This document shows positions 33,907-41,643 of a DNA stretch of 64,000 nt, one piece after another. The DNA lies in the NCBI RefSeq assembly GCF_022496765.1, contig NZ_VANV01000005.1, positions 186,001 through 250,000 of the forward strand, in the 5' to 3' direction. This stretch comes from Acidaminobacter sp. JC074 (GTDB lineage: Bacteria; Bacillota; Clostridia; Peptostreptococcales; Acidaminobacteraceae). Both the position numbers and the translations under genes were made by a program. Each line of letters starts with the position of its first letter. The first letter of the stretch is position 1. The notes beneath the pieces are model-generated. The model searched no databases and was not told the origin of the DNA. It was given only the letters and a program-made list of their open reading frames with translations.

Positions 33907-34167
33907 TTACAAAACAAAGCCCAAAATAGTCATAACAAGCATCATGATTGAAAAAATCATTAAAAACATGGCCACTATGCCCATTTTTTTTTCTAAGTGA
34001 TATTGAAGACCCAGTAAAAAAACAAATACACTTAAAAAACTTGTCACAATCAGATCCAGTCTAGGCAAAGCCAAATACTTGCTCATATAAGTATAAGAAA
34101 CAATTGAAACCAACATGATGACAGAAACCATCAGTCTTCCTATTTTCAATAAATTGACCAGGCGCAT
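33907..34167 (-). CDS. small three-helix membrane protein
   Basis: 86 residues, three hydrophobic segments (about 10-29, 37-55, 62-85). It vaguely resembles the small DUF3953-like membrane proteins, but this is a weak impression. Divergent from the amidohydrolase gene. Confidence 0.6.
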   Translation of the reverse strand: MRLVNLLKIGRLMVSVIMLVSIVSYTYMSKYLALPRLDLIVTSFLSVFVFLLGLQYHLEKKMGIVAMFLMIFSIMMLVMTILGFVL

Positions 34168-34226
34168 AAAATCTCCTATTATTCATTAGATATTTCAAGT
34201 ATCATTATACCATAGGGGGTAAATAT

Positions 34227-35810
34227 ATGGATTTAATTTTACATAATGGACGTATATTTTCAATGAGACATGAATCCGATGTTTTTTCAGCTATAGCAAT
34301 AAAGGATGGCAGAATTCATACCATTGGTCACGAGGAAGTCATTGATTTAAAAACAGATAAAACCCAGGTCATCGACCTAGAAGGAAGGGATGTTTTCCCT
34401 GGCTTTAATGACAGTCATATTCATTTATTAGGATTAGGTGCATCACTGAGTCAAGTGGACTTGTCAGGTGCTAAGAGTAAGGCTGATGTCGTTAAAATCA
34501 CAAAAGAGTATCTCGAAACACATCAAATAAAGAAAAATGATTGGGTTGTAGGCAGGGGTTGGAATCAAGATAACTTCGATATAAAAGAGATTGTAACTGC
34601 TGATGATCTTGATCAAATTTCACAAGGCCACTACTTGTTTTTAAGAAGAGCCTGTGGTCATGTGGCAACTTGTAATTCTCATCTACTAGAGACCTTTGGT
34701 TTTTCTAAAGATAAAACGCTGATTGATGGTGGTGAATATGAAAATGGTGTCTTTAAGGAAAATGCTCTTGAACTGGTTACTGGAAAAATGCCAATACCTA
34801 CAAAGGACGACTTAAAGTTGTGGATTAAAACAGGAGCTCACTATCTGAACTCACTGGGAATTACTTCTGTCCAAAGTGATGACTTATGTGTATTTTCAGA
34901 GTCACTTATTCCGGATGTTTTAGAGAGTCTTATTGAACTTGATGTGGAGAATGAACTGTCTGTAAGAGTTTATGAACAGTCCTTATTTAGAAACATAGAT
35001 ATTTTAAAGCATCAGGTTGAATCTGGCTACAAACAGAATAAAGGCAGCAACTTCTTTAAGTTTGGCCCACTAAAAATTCTTGGTGATGGTTCTTTAGGTG
35101 GTCGTACTGCTTGGCTTAATAAACCTTATGCAGATGCACCTGATGAAACGGGTATTCACATGTATGAACAGGACGAACTCAATGAATATGTCTACTTCGC
35201 TCATAAGAACAAGATAGCATCAGCCATACATTGTATTGGAGATAAGATGCTTGATTCTGCTTTAGAAGCCATTGAATATGCTCAAGAAAAAAAACCTAAC
35301 CATCAATTGCGTCATGGTATTGTCCATTGCCAAATTACCTCTAAAGACCAACTTCAGAGAATGAAAGCACTAAATGTAATGGCTTATGTTCAGCCAATTT
35401 TTCTAGACTATGATGCTCATATTGTTTATGACAGAGTAGGAAAGCTTGCTGACACATCATACAATTGGAAGACGATGATAGACTTGGGCCTTAGAATGTC
35501 TTTTGGTTCTGATGCACCCGTTGATTCAGCGGACCCCATCAAAGGCATTCACTGTGCGGTAACAAGAAAAGGCCTTGATGGTACACCTCAAGCAGGCTAC
35601 CTTAAGGACCAGGCTATTTCAGTATATGATGCTATTTACAATTATACAGCTGAATCTGCTTATGCATCTTTTGAAGAAAATAAAAAAGGCATGTTACTGC
35701 CTGGCTTTTTAGCTGATCTTGTCATTTTAGATGGCAACATCTTTGAAAATATACTCAAATCAAAAGTTCATATGACCATTCTAGGTGGTCAAATAAAATA
35801 CAAAGCTTAA
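34227..35810 (+). CDS. amidohydrolase family protein, YtcJ-like
   Basis: Cytosolic metal-dependent hydrolase of the COG1574 (YtcJ) group, 527 residues. It has the short N-terminal beta domain, then the barrel with FPGFNDSHIHLLGLG (His64, His66 as metal ligands), FGPLKILGDGSLGGRTAWL, SAIHCIGDKML, LRHGIVHCQ and the late Asp in SFGSDAPVDSADP. Substrates of this group are mostly unknown (formamides and exoenzymes of catabolism). It stands alone. Confidence 0.9.
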   Translation: MDLILHNGRIFSMRHESDVFSAIAIKDGRIHTIGHEEVIDLKTDKTQVIDLEGRDVFPGFNDSHIHLLGLGASLSQVDLSGAKSKADVVKITKEYLETHQIKKNDWVVGRGWNQDNFDIKEIVTADDLDQISQGHYLFLRRACGHVATCNSHLLETFGFSKDKTLIDGGEYENGVFKENALELVTGKMPIPTKDDLKLWIKTGAHYLNSLGITSVQSDDLCVFSESLIPDVLESLIELDVENELSVRVYEQSLFRNIDILKHQVESGYKQNKGSNFFKFGPLKILGDGSLGGRTAWLNKPYADAPDETGIHMYEQDELNEYVYFAHKNKIASAIHCIGDKMLDSALEAIEYAQEKKPNHQLRHGIVHCQITSKDQLQRMKALNVMAYVQPIFLDYDAHIVYDRVGKLADTSYNWKTMIDLGLRMSFGSDAPVDSADPIKGIHCAVTRKGLDGTPQAGYLKDQAISVYDAIYNYTAESAYASFEENKKGMLLPGFLADLVILDGNIFENILKSKVHMTILGGQIKYKA

Positions 35811-35828
35811 ATCATCGATTTAAGCTTT
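35802..35828. terminator. shared hairpin between convergent genes
   Basis: Perfect 11-bp stem AAAGCTTAAAT/ATTTAAGCTTT with loop CATCG. It covers both stop codons of the convergent amidohydrolase and VOC genes and can act on either strand. Confidence 0.7.
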
Positions 35829-36161
35829 GGGTCTTTTATGGAGTGGTTCATAAATCATCATGGTGCTGCCACCAGGTAGCTCAATGTCTATAATCTTGCC
35901 CCAAGGTTCATCTCGTCTATTTTTTGTAAGAATGCCATGACTTTTCATCTCATCAATGAAATCATTGATATCTTCACATAAAAAATAAATTTCATGACAT
36001 TCAGAGTCGGATGGATGAATACCCATTTCTGTTTTTGGAAGATCAAAGATCAACCAATTACCACCATTGTCTACATAAGGAAACTTCAAAACATCTCTAA
36101 AAAAAGCCCTGTCCTTAGCTGCATCCTTAGAAAATATCATGGTGTGTGTACCTGTAATCAT
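35820..36161 (-). CDS. VOC (glyoxalase/bleomycin-resistance fold) protein
   Basis: 113 residues from the ATG at 36161, which follows AAAGGAGA; a TTG five codons earlier lies in that site. One VOC module: HTMIFSKDAAKDRAFFRDVLKFPYVD, then HEIYFLCEDINDFIDEMKSHGI, ending with the GSTMMIYEP strand. Substrate unknown. Confidence 0.88.
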   Translation of the reverse strand: MITGTHTMIFSKDAAKDRAFFRDVLKFPYVDNGGNWLIFDLPKTEMGIHPSDSECHEIYFLCEDINDFIDEMKSHGILTKNRRDEPWGKIIDIELPGGSTMMIYEPLHKRPKA

Positions 36162-36174
36162 AGGGTCTCCTTTC

Positions 36175-36204
36175 AAAAAAACACCCTAGAAAACTAGAGT
36201 GTTT
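36175..36204 (-). terminator. intrinsic terminator after the SPFH gene
   Basis: Stem AACACTCTAG/CTAGGGTGTT (with one T-G pair) closed by four T, then T6 on the minus strand. Confidence 0.9.
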
Positions 36205-36215
36205 AAAGTGTGATC

Positions 36216-37148
36216 TTATTCTTTTGCTGTTTTAGCAACTTCAGTAATTGATGCTACTAAACCACCAAGATTTTGCATTTCAGATGGAATGATGATCTTA
36301 GTTGCTTGACCATCAGCCACTCTAGTCATTGCATCAAATGATTTAAGTGCAATAACAGCTTGCGATGGATCTGACTTCTTAATGAACTCAATACCATCAG
36401 CAGTCGCTTGTTGTACTTGTCTGATTGCTTCAGCATGACCTTCAGCTTCTCTGATTTCAGCTTCTTTTTTCGCTTCTGCATCAAGAATCTTAGCACGTTT
36501 TCTCGCTTCTGCATCTAAGATAGCAGCTTCTTTACGACCTTCTGCCTCAAGGATTGCAGATTTCTTAGTACCTTCAGCCTCAAGAATCGCACGTCTTCTT
36601 TCACGCTCAGCACGCATTTGCTTTTCCATTGCTTCTTGAATGTCTTTAGGTGGTAAGATGTTCTTAACTTCCACACGGTTAACTTTAATACCCCATGGAT
36701 CAGTTGCTTCATCAAGGATTGATCTCATTTGAGTATTGATTAAGTCTCTTGATGTTAATGTTTCATCAAGTTCTAATTGACCGATGATATTTCTAAGTGT
36801 TGTTGCTGTTAAGTTTTCAATAGCAACGATTGGTCTAGAAACACCATAAGCATATAGCTTTGGATCTGTGATTTGGTAATAAACTACTGTATCAATTTTC
36901 ATTGTAACGTTATCTTTTGTAATAACTGGTTGTGGTGGGAAGTCAACTACCCTTTCCTTTAATACAACCTTCTTAGCCACTCTATCAATTAGTGGAATCT
37001 TAATATGAAGACCTGTATCCCAAGTACCTGCATAAGCACCAAGTCTCTCAACTACATATGCATGAGCCTGTGGAACAACTCTTACGTTTGATGCAATTAA
37101 TACAATCAATACAACTACAATAACTGCAATAGAAATAAATCCTGCCAT
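36216..37148 (-). CDS. SPFH/stomatin-like membrane protein (paraslipin, QmcA type)
   Basis: 310 residues: one N-terminal membrane helix (about 4-20), the SPFH domain (RVVPQAHAYVVERLGAY, DNVTMKIDTVVYYQI), and a long helix with repeated AILEAEG units (about residues 175-240). These oligomerise into ring or cage assemblies in the membrane. It is translated 11 bases after an NfeD gene, the usual partner in membrane-quality or fluidity control. Confidence 0.93.
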   Translation of the reverse strand: MAGFISIAVIVVVLIVLIASNVRVVPQAHAYVVERLGAYAGTWDTGLHIKIPLIDRVAKKVVLKERVVDFPPQPVITKDNVTMKIDTVVYYQITDPKLYAYGVSRPIVAIENLTATTLRNIIGQLELDETLTSRDLINTQMRSILDEATDPWGIKVNRVEVKNILPPKDIQEAMEKQMRAERERRRAILEAEGTKKSAILEAEGRKEAAILDAEARKRAKILDAEAKKEAEIREAEGHAEAIRQVQQATADGIEFIKKSDPSQAVIALKSFDAMTRVADGQATKIIIPSEMQNLGGLVASITEVAKTAKE

Positions 37149-37159
37149 ATGAACCTCCT

Positions 37160-37615
37160 TTAATCCATTGGTTTAACAATGAGTTTTACCCCTTCAATGC
37201 TAACCACTTCAACTCTCTCGTTCTCTGCAATTGCTTCGTCATCACAAGCTTTTGCCGACCAAATTTGACCTTTTACCTTTACTTGACCTAATGCAAATGG
37301 TTTTAGCTCTTTAATTACTATACCCTCTTTACCAATCAAACTATCTACATTTGTTTTAGTTGCGCCAATTTTTAATACTTTTTTGGCAACTGGTCTTGTA
37401 TAGATAAGCATCAATGCCGAACCTACAATAAAAGCAATGACTTGAACGAAAATTGGTAATCCTAGAAAACTTGCAATCATCGCAAGCAGTGCGCCTCCTG
37501 CAAACCAAATAAATGTCAATCCTAATGTTAATCCTTCTGCTAAACCAAAGCCTATGGCTATAATCATCCAGATGACACTAAGTGGTATCGACAAACCTAG
37601 AATGTTAACTGTCAT
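37160..37615 (-). CDS. NfeD family protein
   Basis: 151 residues: three to four membrane helices (about 10-75) and a C-terminal OB-fold (IGKEGIVIKELKPFALGQVKVKGQIWSA). This is the short NfeD form without the ClpP-like protease domain and always pairs with SPFH proteins, as here. Confidence 0.9.
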   Translation of the reverse strand: MTVNILGLSIPLSVIWMIIAIGFGLAEGLTLGLTFIWFAGGALLAMIASFLGLPIFVQVIAFIVGSALMLIYTRPVAKKVLKIGATKTNVDSLIGKEGIVIKELKPFALGQVKVKGQIWSAKACDDEAIAENERVEVVSIEGVKLIVKPMD

Positions 37616-37807
37616 TCTGCATCCCTCCTTTAAGAATCTTTCTAATTACATTATAGGTGACATTTATAATTGTTTTTCAAATATGACACGAAAATGAATT
37701 AAGGTGACATGAAAGTGAAAAATATTATATAATAAATATAACTAATCTTATTATATCAGAAAAAACTTGGTAAAATATAGTCAAATAAGAAATATAAAGG
37801 GGATTTC

Positions 37808-38653
37808 ATGACGCAAGTCGTTTTAATAGGAACAGGCACGCCCAATCCAGACCCAAACCGTTCTGGTCCTTGTGTGGGTGTTGATCATAATGGAAAACTT
37901 TATATAGTAGATTTTGGTGTAGGCTTAATTAGACGCATCAATGCAGCAGGTTACAATATCTCTGAAATTGATACGGCCTTTCTTACACACCTGCATTCAG
38001 ACCATACGCTCGGTCTAAGTGACTTGATCATCACCCCATGGATTTTAGGCCGAAGGGCGCCTTTAAAGCTATTTGGTCCAAAGGGAACAGATGATATGGC
38101 TGCTTATCTCCTTAAAGCTTATGAAAGAGATATTCATGAAAGAATACATGGCTTAGAAAAAGCCAATACAGAGGGCTATAAGGTCAGAGTAGAAGATCTA
38201 CATGAAGGCATCATTTATGATGGTGATATCAAGGTTGAAGCGATTTTAGTCCCCCACGGAAACTTAGAAGCCTACGCCTTTAAGTTCACAGGAGACCAAA
38301 CCATTGTTATCTCAGGTGATACGGCCCCAAGTAAAAAACTTATAGATTTTGCAAGTGGCTGCGACATCTTGGTCCATGAAGTTTATTATGCTGGTGGCCT
38401 AAAAACAAGAAGCCCTCAGTGGCAAAAGTATCACAGCAGTGTTCATACATCAGGTTTAGAACTGGGCAAAATCGCTCAAAGTATCCAGCCTAAAAAGCTG
38501 GTCCTCTATCACCAACTATTTATGCAAGAACATATTCTTGATGAGGATATGGATAAGAACAATGAAATTTATAAAGAAAAAATTTTAGATGAAATTCGAG
38601 AAAACTTCACTGGCCATATTATTTACGGTGAAGATCTCATGATAATTAGGTGA
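37808..38653 (+). CDS. MBL-fold metallohydrolase (RNase Z/arylsulfatase-like)
   Basis: 281 residues. The zinc motif is THLHSDHTLGL (His61, His63, Asp65, His66) with further ligands in VPHG and SGDTAPS, and a late VHTSGLELGKIA with LYHQL. The layout resembles RNase Z-like phosphodiesterases and AtsA-type arylsulfatases. It lies 4 bases before a GHKL kinase gene, so the two share a message. Confidence 0.88.
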   Translation: MTQVVLIGTGTPNPDPNRSGPCVGVDHNGKLYIVDFGVGLIRRINAAGYNISEIDTAFLTHLHSDHTLGLSDLIITPWILGRRAPLKLFGPKGTDDMAAYLLKAYERDIHERIHGLEKANTEGYKVRVEDLHEGIIYDGDIKVEAILVPHGNLEAYAFKFTGDQTIVISGDTAPSKKLIDFASGCDILVHEVYYAGGLKTRSPQWQKYHSSVHTSGLELGKIAQSIQPKKLVLYHQLFMQEHILDEDMDKNNEIYKEKILDEIRENFTGHIIYGEDLMIIR

Positions 38654-38657
38654 CCTT

Positions 38658-39524
38658 ATGCAAAAAAATCAAAATTTAACAAAACTTTATAGATACGCCG
38701 TCTTTTATTCTGTCATTGTATTGTTTGCACTTGTCATGACCTATGCCATTACAGCAGGTTCTTTGCAAATGGATAATAAGAGAATTTTGATAGGCCCCAT
38801 TTTGATCAGCATCTTTTTACTGACAAACTGGTTTCTGCTTTTTCTTTTAAAAAAGGTTTTTATTCTTAATAGAAAACATGAAAAAATAGAACTTGAACTG
38901 TTAAAGTATCAATATCTAGAAAGCGACTTAAAGATGTACCGTCAACATAGACATGATATGAAAAACCATCTTATGGTAATTTATGAACTGGTGCAAAACA
39001 ACAAGTATGATGAGCTTGAAGACTATACAAAACAGTACATAGATTCAACAGATAAGAAGCTTAGACGTATCAATACAGGTGCTGATGAACTCGACGTCTT
39101 GATCTACAACAAACTAGACACAGCAAAAGACCATCAAATCGAAACAGATTATCACTGCACAACTGAACTCACAATTGCCCATCATGCAGTGATTGATATT
39201 GTATCCATCTTTTCAAATCTTTTAGATAATGCCATTGAAGCCAATAAGAAAATCTCTAAAGAATCTGAAAGGATGATTTCAATCAATATCAACGAGGATC
39301 AACTAGATTATGTCTTTGTTATTACCAATGCCTTTATTCAGGAGGACAATCCTTCAAAATTTGGCTTAGACGGCTTTACAACGAAGTCAGATACAAAGAA
39401 TCATGGACTAGGTTTAGGTATTATTACAAAGCTTGTGGACAAGTACAAGGGACATCTTTCAATAGAAGTCTTTAATGAGAAATTCTTTCAAGTCATCATT
39501 GAAATGCCAAAGCATACCTTATAG
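38658..39524 (+). CDS. GHKL-type sensor histidine kinase (AgrC/SpoOB-like)
   Basis: 288 residues with two membrane helices (about 14-33, 45-66), a coiled-coil linker, the phosphoacceptor motif RQHRHDMKNHLMVIYEL, and a GHKL ATPase domain with FSNLLDNAIEA (N box) and NHGLGLGIITKLV (G box). It has no partner response regulator beside it. The short sensor part suggests a membrane or peptide signal. Confidence 0.88.
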   Translation: MQKNQNLTKLYRYAVFYSVIVLFALVMTYAITAGSLQMDNKRILIGPILISIFLLTNWFLLFLLKKVFILNRKHEKIELELLKYQYLESDLKMYRQHRHDMKNHLMVIYELVQNNKYDELEDYTKQYIDSTDKKLRRINTGADELDVLIYNKLDTAKDHQIETDYHCTTELTIAHHAVIDIVSIFSNLLDNAIEANKKISKESERMISININEDQLDYVFVITNAFIQEDNPSKFGLDGFTTKSDTKNHGLGLGIITKLVDKYKGHLSIEVFNEKFFQVIIEMPKHTL

Positions 39525-39549
39525 AAGACAGATCATGTCTTCTTTTTTT
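39523..39549 (+). terminator. intrinsic terminator after the GHKL kinase gene
   Basis: Eight-pair stem AGAAGACA/TGTCTTCT with loop GATCA and a T run on the plus strand; it overlaps the stop codon. Confidence 0.92.
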
Positions 39550-39638
39550 GTTTTCCTCTTAAATAATTGAACTTTTCTGTCATTTGAGATAGACTTATAG
39601 AGTAATATTTCGTATACAAAAATAATTAGGAGGACACT

Positions 39639-41408
39639 ATGGGTTTAACATGGAATCTTGATGGACTGTACAGTTCATTCGAAGATGAAAAATTTAAGAA
39701 TGACCTTCAAACACTGATCTCTAAGGCTGAAGGCACTACTGAAACAATCACAAAGCTCTTGGCTAGTGATAAAAGTGATGTAGAAATCATTGAAACATAT
39801 CTAAAAGAAAATGAAACGATGAGAAGCTTAATTGCACCAGTTGCATCTTTTTCGAGCTTATCTTTTTCTACAGACTCAACAAATGCTTCTGCACTTAACA
39901 GTTTTCAGAAGATACAAAGTTTAAATGCCTTATTGATACCTGGGCAAGTTATGTTTGCCAAATGGCTGGTTACTAAAGATTTAGATAAGATGCTTTCTCA
40001 GTCTGACCTTATTCAAACTTATGAATTCTATCTTAAAAATATCCTTAAAAATGAAAAGTATGCATTAGATGAAAAAACTGAAAGTATCATTGAAAGGATG
40101 AGACAAACAGGCTCAAGATCATTTGATACATTACAAAAGAAAATATCTTCTGGTATGACAGAGGAGGTTGAAATCGACGGTAAAACTGAAGTCATGCCAC
40201 TCCAGGCAATCAGAAATCTAGCTTTTGAAAAAGATCCTGATAAACGTTTGGCCGGTTACCATGCAGAAATGAAAGTCTATAAAAAGAACGAAGAAGTTTC
40301 TGCAACAGCTCTTAATGGTATCAAGGGGGAAAGTTTAACTTTAAATGAATTAAGAGGCTATGACTCTCCACTAGAAAAAACATTGATCAACTCATATATG
40401 AATAGAGAAACACTGGATGCCATGTTGGATGCTATGAAGGATGCACTCCCTAAGTTCAGAGCTTACTATAAGAAGAAGGCGGAACTTTTAGGTCATAAAA
40501 ATGGCTTACCTTTCTATGATATTTTTGCACCGATGGGATCAAGTGATATTACATTCCCATATGAAAAAGGAAAGGCACTTGTACTAGAGCAGTTCGCTAC
40601 ATTCTCTGAAGAACTGAGAGACTTCGCTCAAACAGCTTTTGACAATGACTGGATTGATGTGGAGCCTAGAAAAGGAAAGTCTGGTGGTGCATTCTGTGCA
40701 GGATTATTCAGTCTTAAAGAATCTAGAATTCTTTTAAACTATACTGGCAAACTTAACAATGCCATCACTTTAGCACATGAACTGGGACACGGTTTCCATA
40801 ACTACAATCTATATAATGAAGCACCACTAAACATTGGTTCTCCAATGCCACTTGCTGAAACAGCTTCAATATTCTGTGAAACCATTGTAAAAAATGCCGC
40901 ACTAAAAGATGCAGACCCTGAATCTAAATTCTCTATTCTTGAAGTTGCCATTCAAGGTTACTCTCAAGTTATTGTAGATATCTATTCTAGATTCTTATTT
41001 GAGTCAAAAGTATTTGAAGCTAGAAAAGGCGGTCCTTTATCACCAGACCAAATCAAGACATTCATGTTAGAAGCTCAAGAGGAATCTTATGGTGATGGTT
41101 TAGATCCAGAGTTTAGACACCCATACATGTGGATGTGCAAGACGCATTACTATATTCCTGATCTTGATTTCTATAACTTCCCTTATGCATTTGGTCTATT
41201 ATTTGCAAAGGGTATTTATGCTAAGTACAAAGAAATGGGACAGTCATTTGTACCTAAGCTTAACACTTTACTACGTTCTACTGGTAAAATGAATGTTGTA
41301 GATGTGGCTAAGCAAATGGACATTGATGTCACTGATAAATCATTCTGGCAAACTTCATTAAATGAAATCTGTGCAGAAATTGACGAGTTTATTGAATTAA
41401 GTAAATAA
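39639..41408 (+). CDS. pepF: oligoendopeptidase F (M3 family)
   Basis: 589-residue cytosolic zinc peptidase that cuts short peptides. The metal site is HELGHGF (His380, Glu381, His384) with a third ligand in PLAETASIFCE about 25 residues later. The N-terminal helical domain and the segment SFDTLQKKIS are typical of the PepF/M3B group. A GGAGG site lies 6 bases before the ATG. In this window it can act on peptides taken in by Opp. Confidence 0.95.
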   Translation: MGLTWNLDGLYSSFEDEKFKNDLQTLISKAEGTTETITKLLASDKSDVEIIETYLKENETMRSLIAPVASFSSLSFSTDSTNASALNSFQKIQSLNALLIPGQVMFAKWLVTKDLDKMLSQSDLIQTYEFYLKNILKNEKYALDEKTESIIERMRQTGSRSFDTLQKKISSGMTEEVEIDGKTEVMPLQAIRNLAFEKDPDKRLAGYHAEMKVYKKNEEVSATALNGIKGESLTLNELRGYDSPLEKTLINSYMNRETLDAMLDAMKDALPKFRAYYKKKAELLGHKNGLPFYDIFAPMGSSDITFPYEKGKALVLEQFATFSEELRDFAQTAFDNDWIDVEPRKGKSGGAFCAGLFSLKESRILLNYTGKLNNAITLAHELGHGFHNYNLYNEAPLNIGSPMPLAETASIFCETIVKNAALKDADPESKFSILEVAIQGYSQVIVDIYSRFLFESKVFEARKGGPLSPDQIKTFMLEAQEESYGDGLDPEFRHPYMWMCKTHYYIPDLDFYNFPYAFGLLFAKGIYAKYKEMGQSFVPKLNTLLRSTGKMNVVDVAKQMDIDVTDKSFWQTSLNEICAEIDEFIELSK

Positions 41409-41412
41409 GTAA

Positions 41413-41436
41413 AAGGCGGGAAATCCCGCCTTATTT
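41413..41436. terminator. shared terminator between pepF and copZ
   Basis: Stem AAGGCGGG/CCCGCCTT closed by AAAT, with T-rich flanks on the plus side and A/T on the other; it serves the two convergent units. Confidence 0.88.
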
Positions 41437-41634
41437 TATGTCTATAACATCATAACCGATGTCTTCTACAGCTTCTTTTAAGAGCTCATTAGAAACTTCA
41501 GTTTCTACTACTGCATGTTTTTTCTCAACACTTGTTTCTAAAACTTCTACACCCTCAAGTGCATTTAGGGCTGTAGTCACTCTTCCTGTGCAGTGACCAC
41601 ACATCATTCCTTCAATTAACATTGTTTTCTTCAT
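41431..41634 (-). CDS. copZ: copper chaperone CopZ-like, heavy-metal-associated domain
   Basis: 67-residue single HMA domain. The metal motif is GMMCGHC with the usual fold (KTMLIEGMM, VEVLETSVEKKHAVVETE). It would deliver Cu(I) to the ATPase encoded immediately upstream, 9 bases away in the same operon. Confidence 0.92.
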   Translation of the reverse strand: MKKTMLIEGMMCGHCTGRVTTALNALEGVEVLETSVEKKHAVVETEVSNELLKEAVEDIGYDVIDIK

Positions 41635-41643
41635 ATATTCCTC

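Noticed and set aside
36162..36176. TTG start five codons before the VOC ATG
   Set aside because: The TTG lies inside the ribosome binding site of the ATG at 36161.
36326..36715. Short frames within the SPFH gene
   Set aside because: They are repeats of the AILEAEG coding region read in another frame, with no ribosome binding site.
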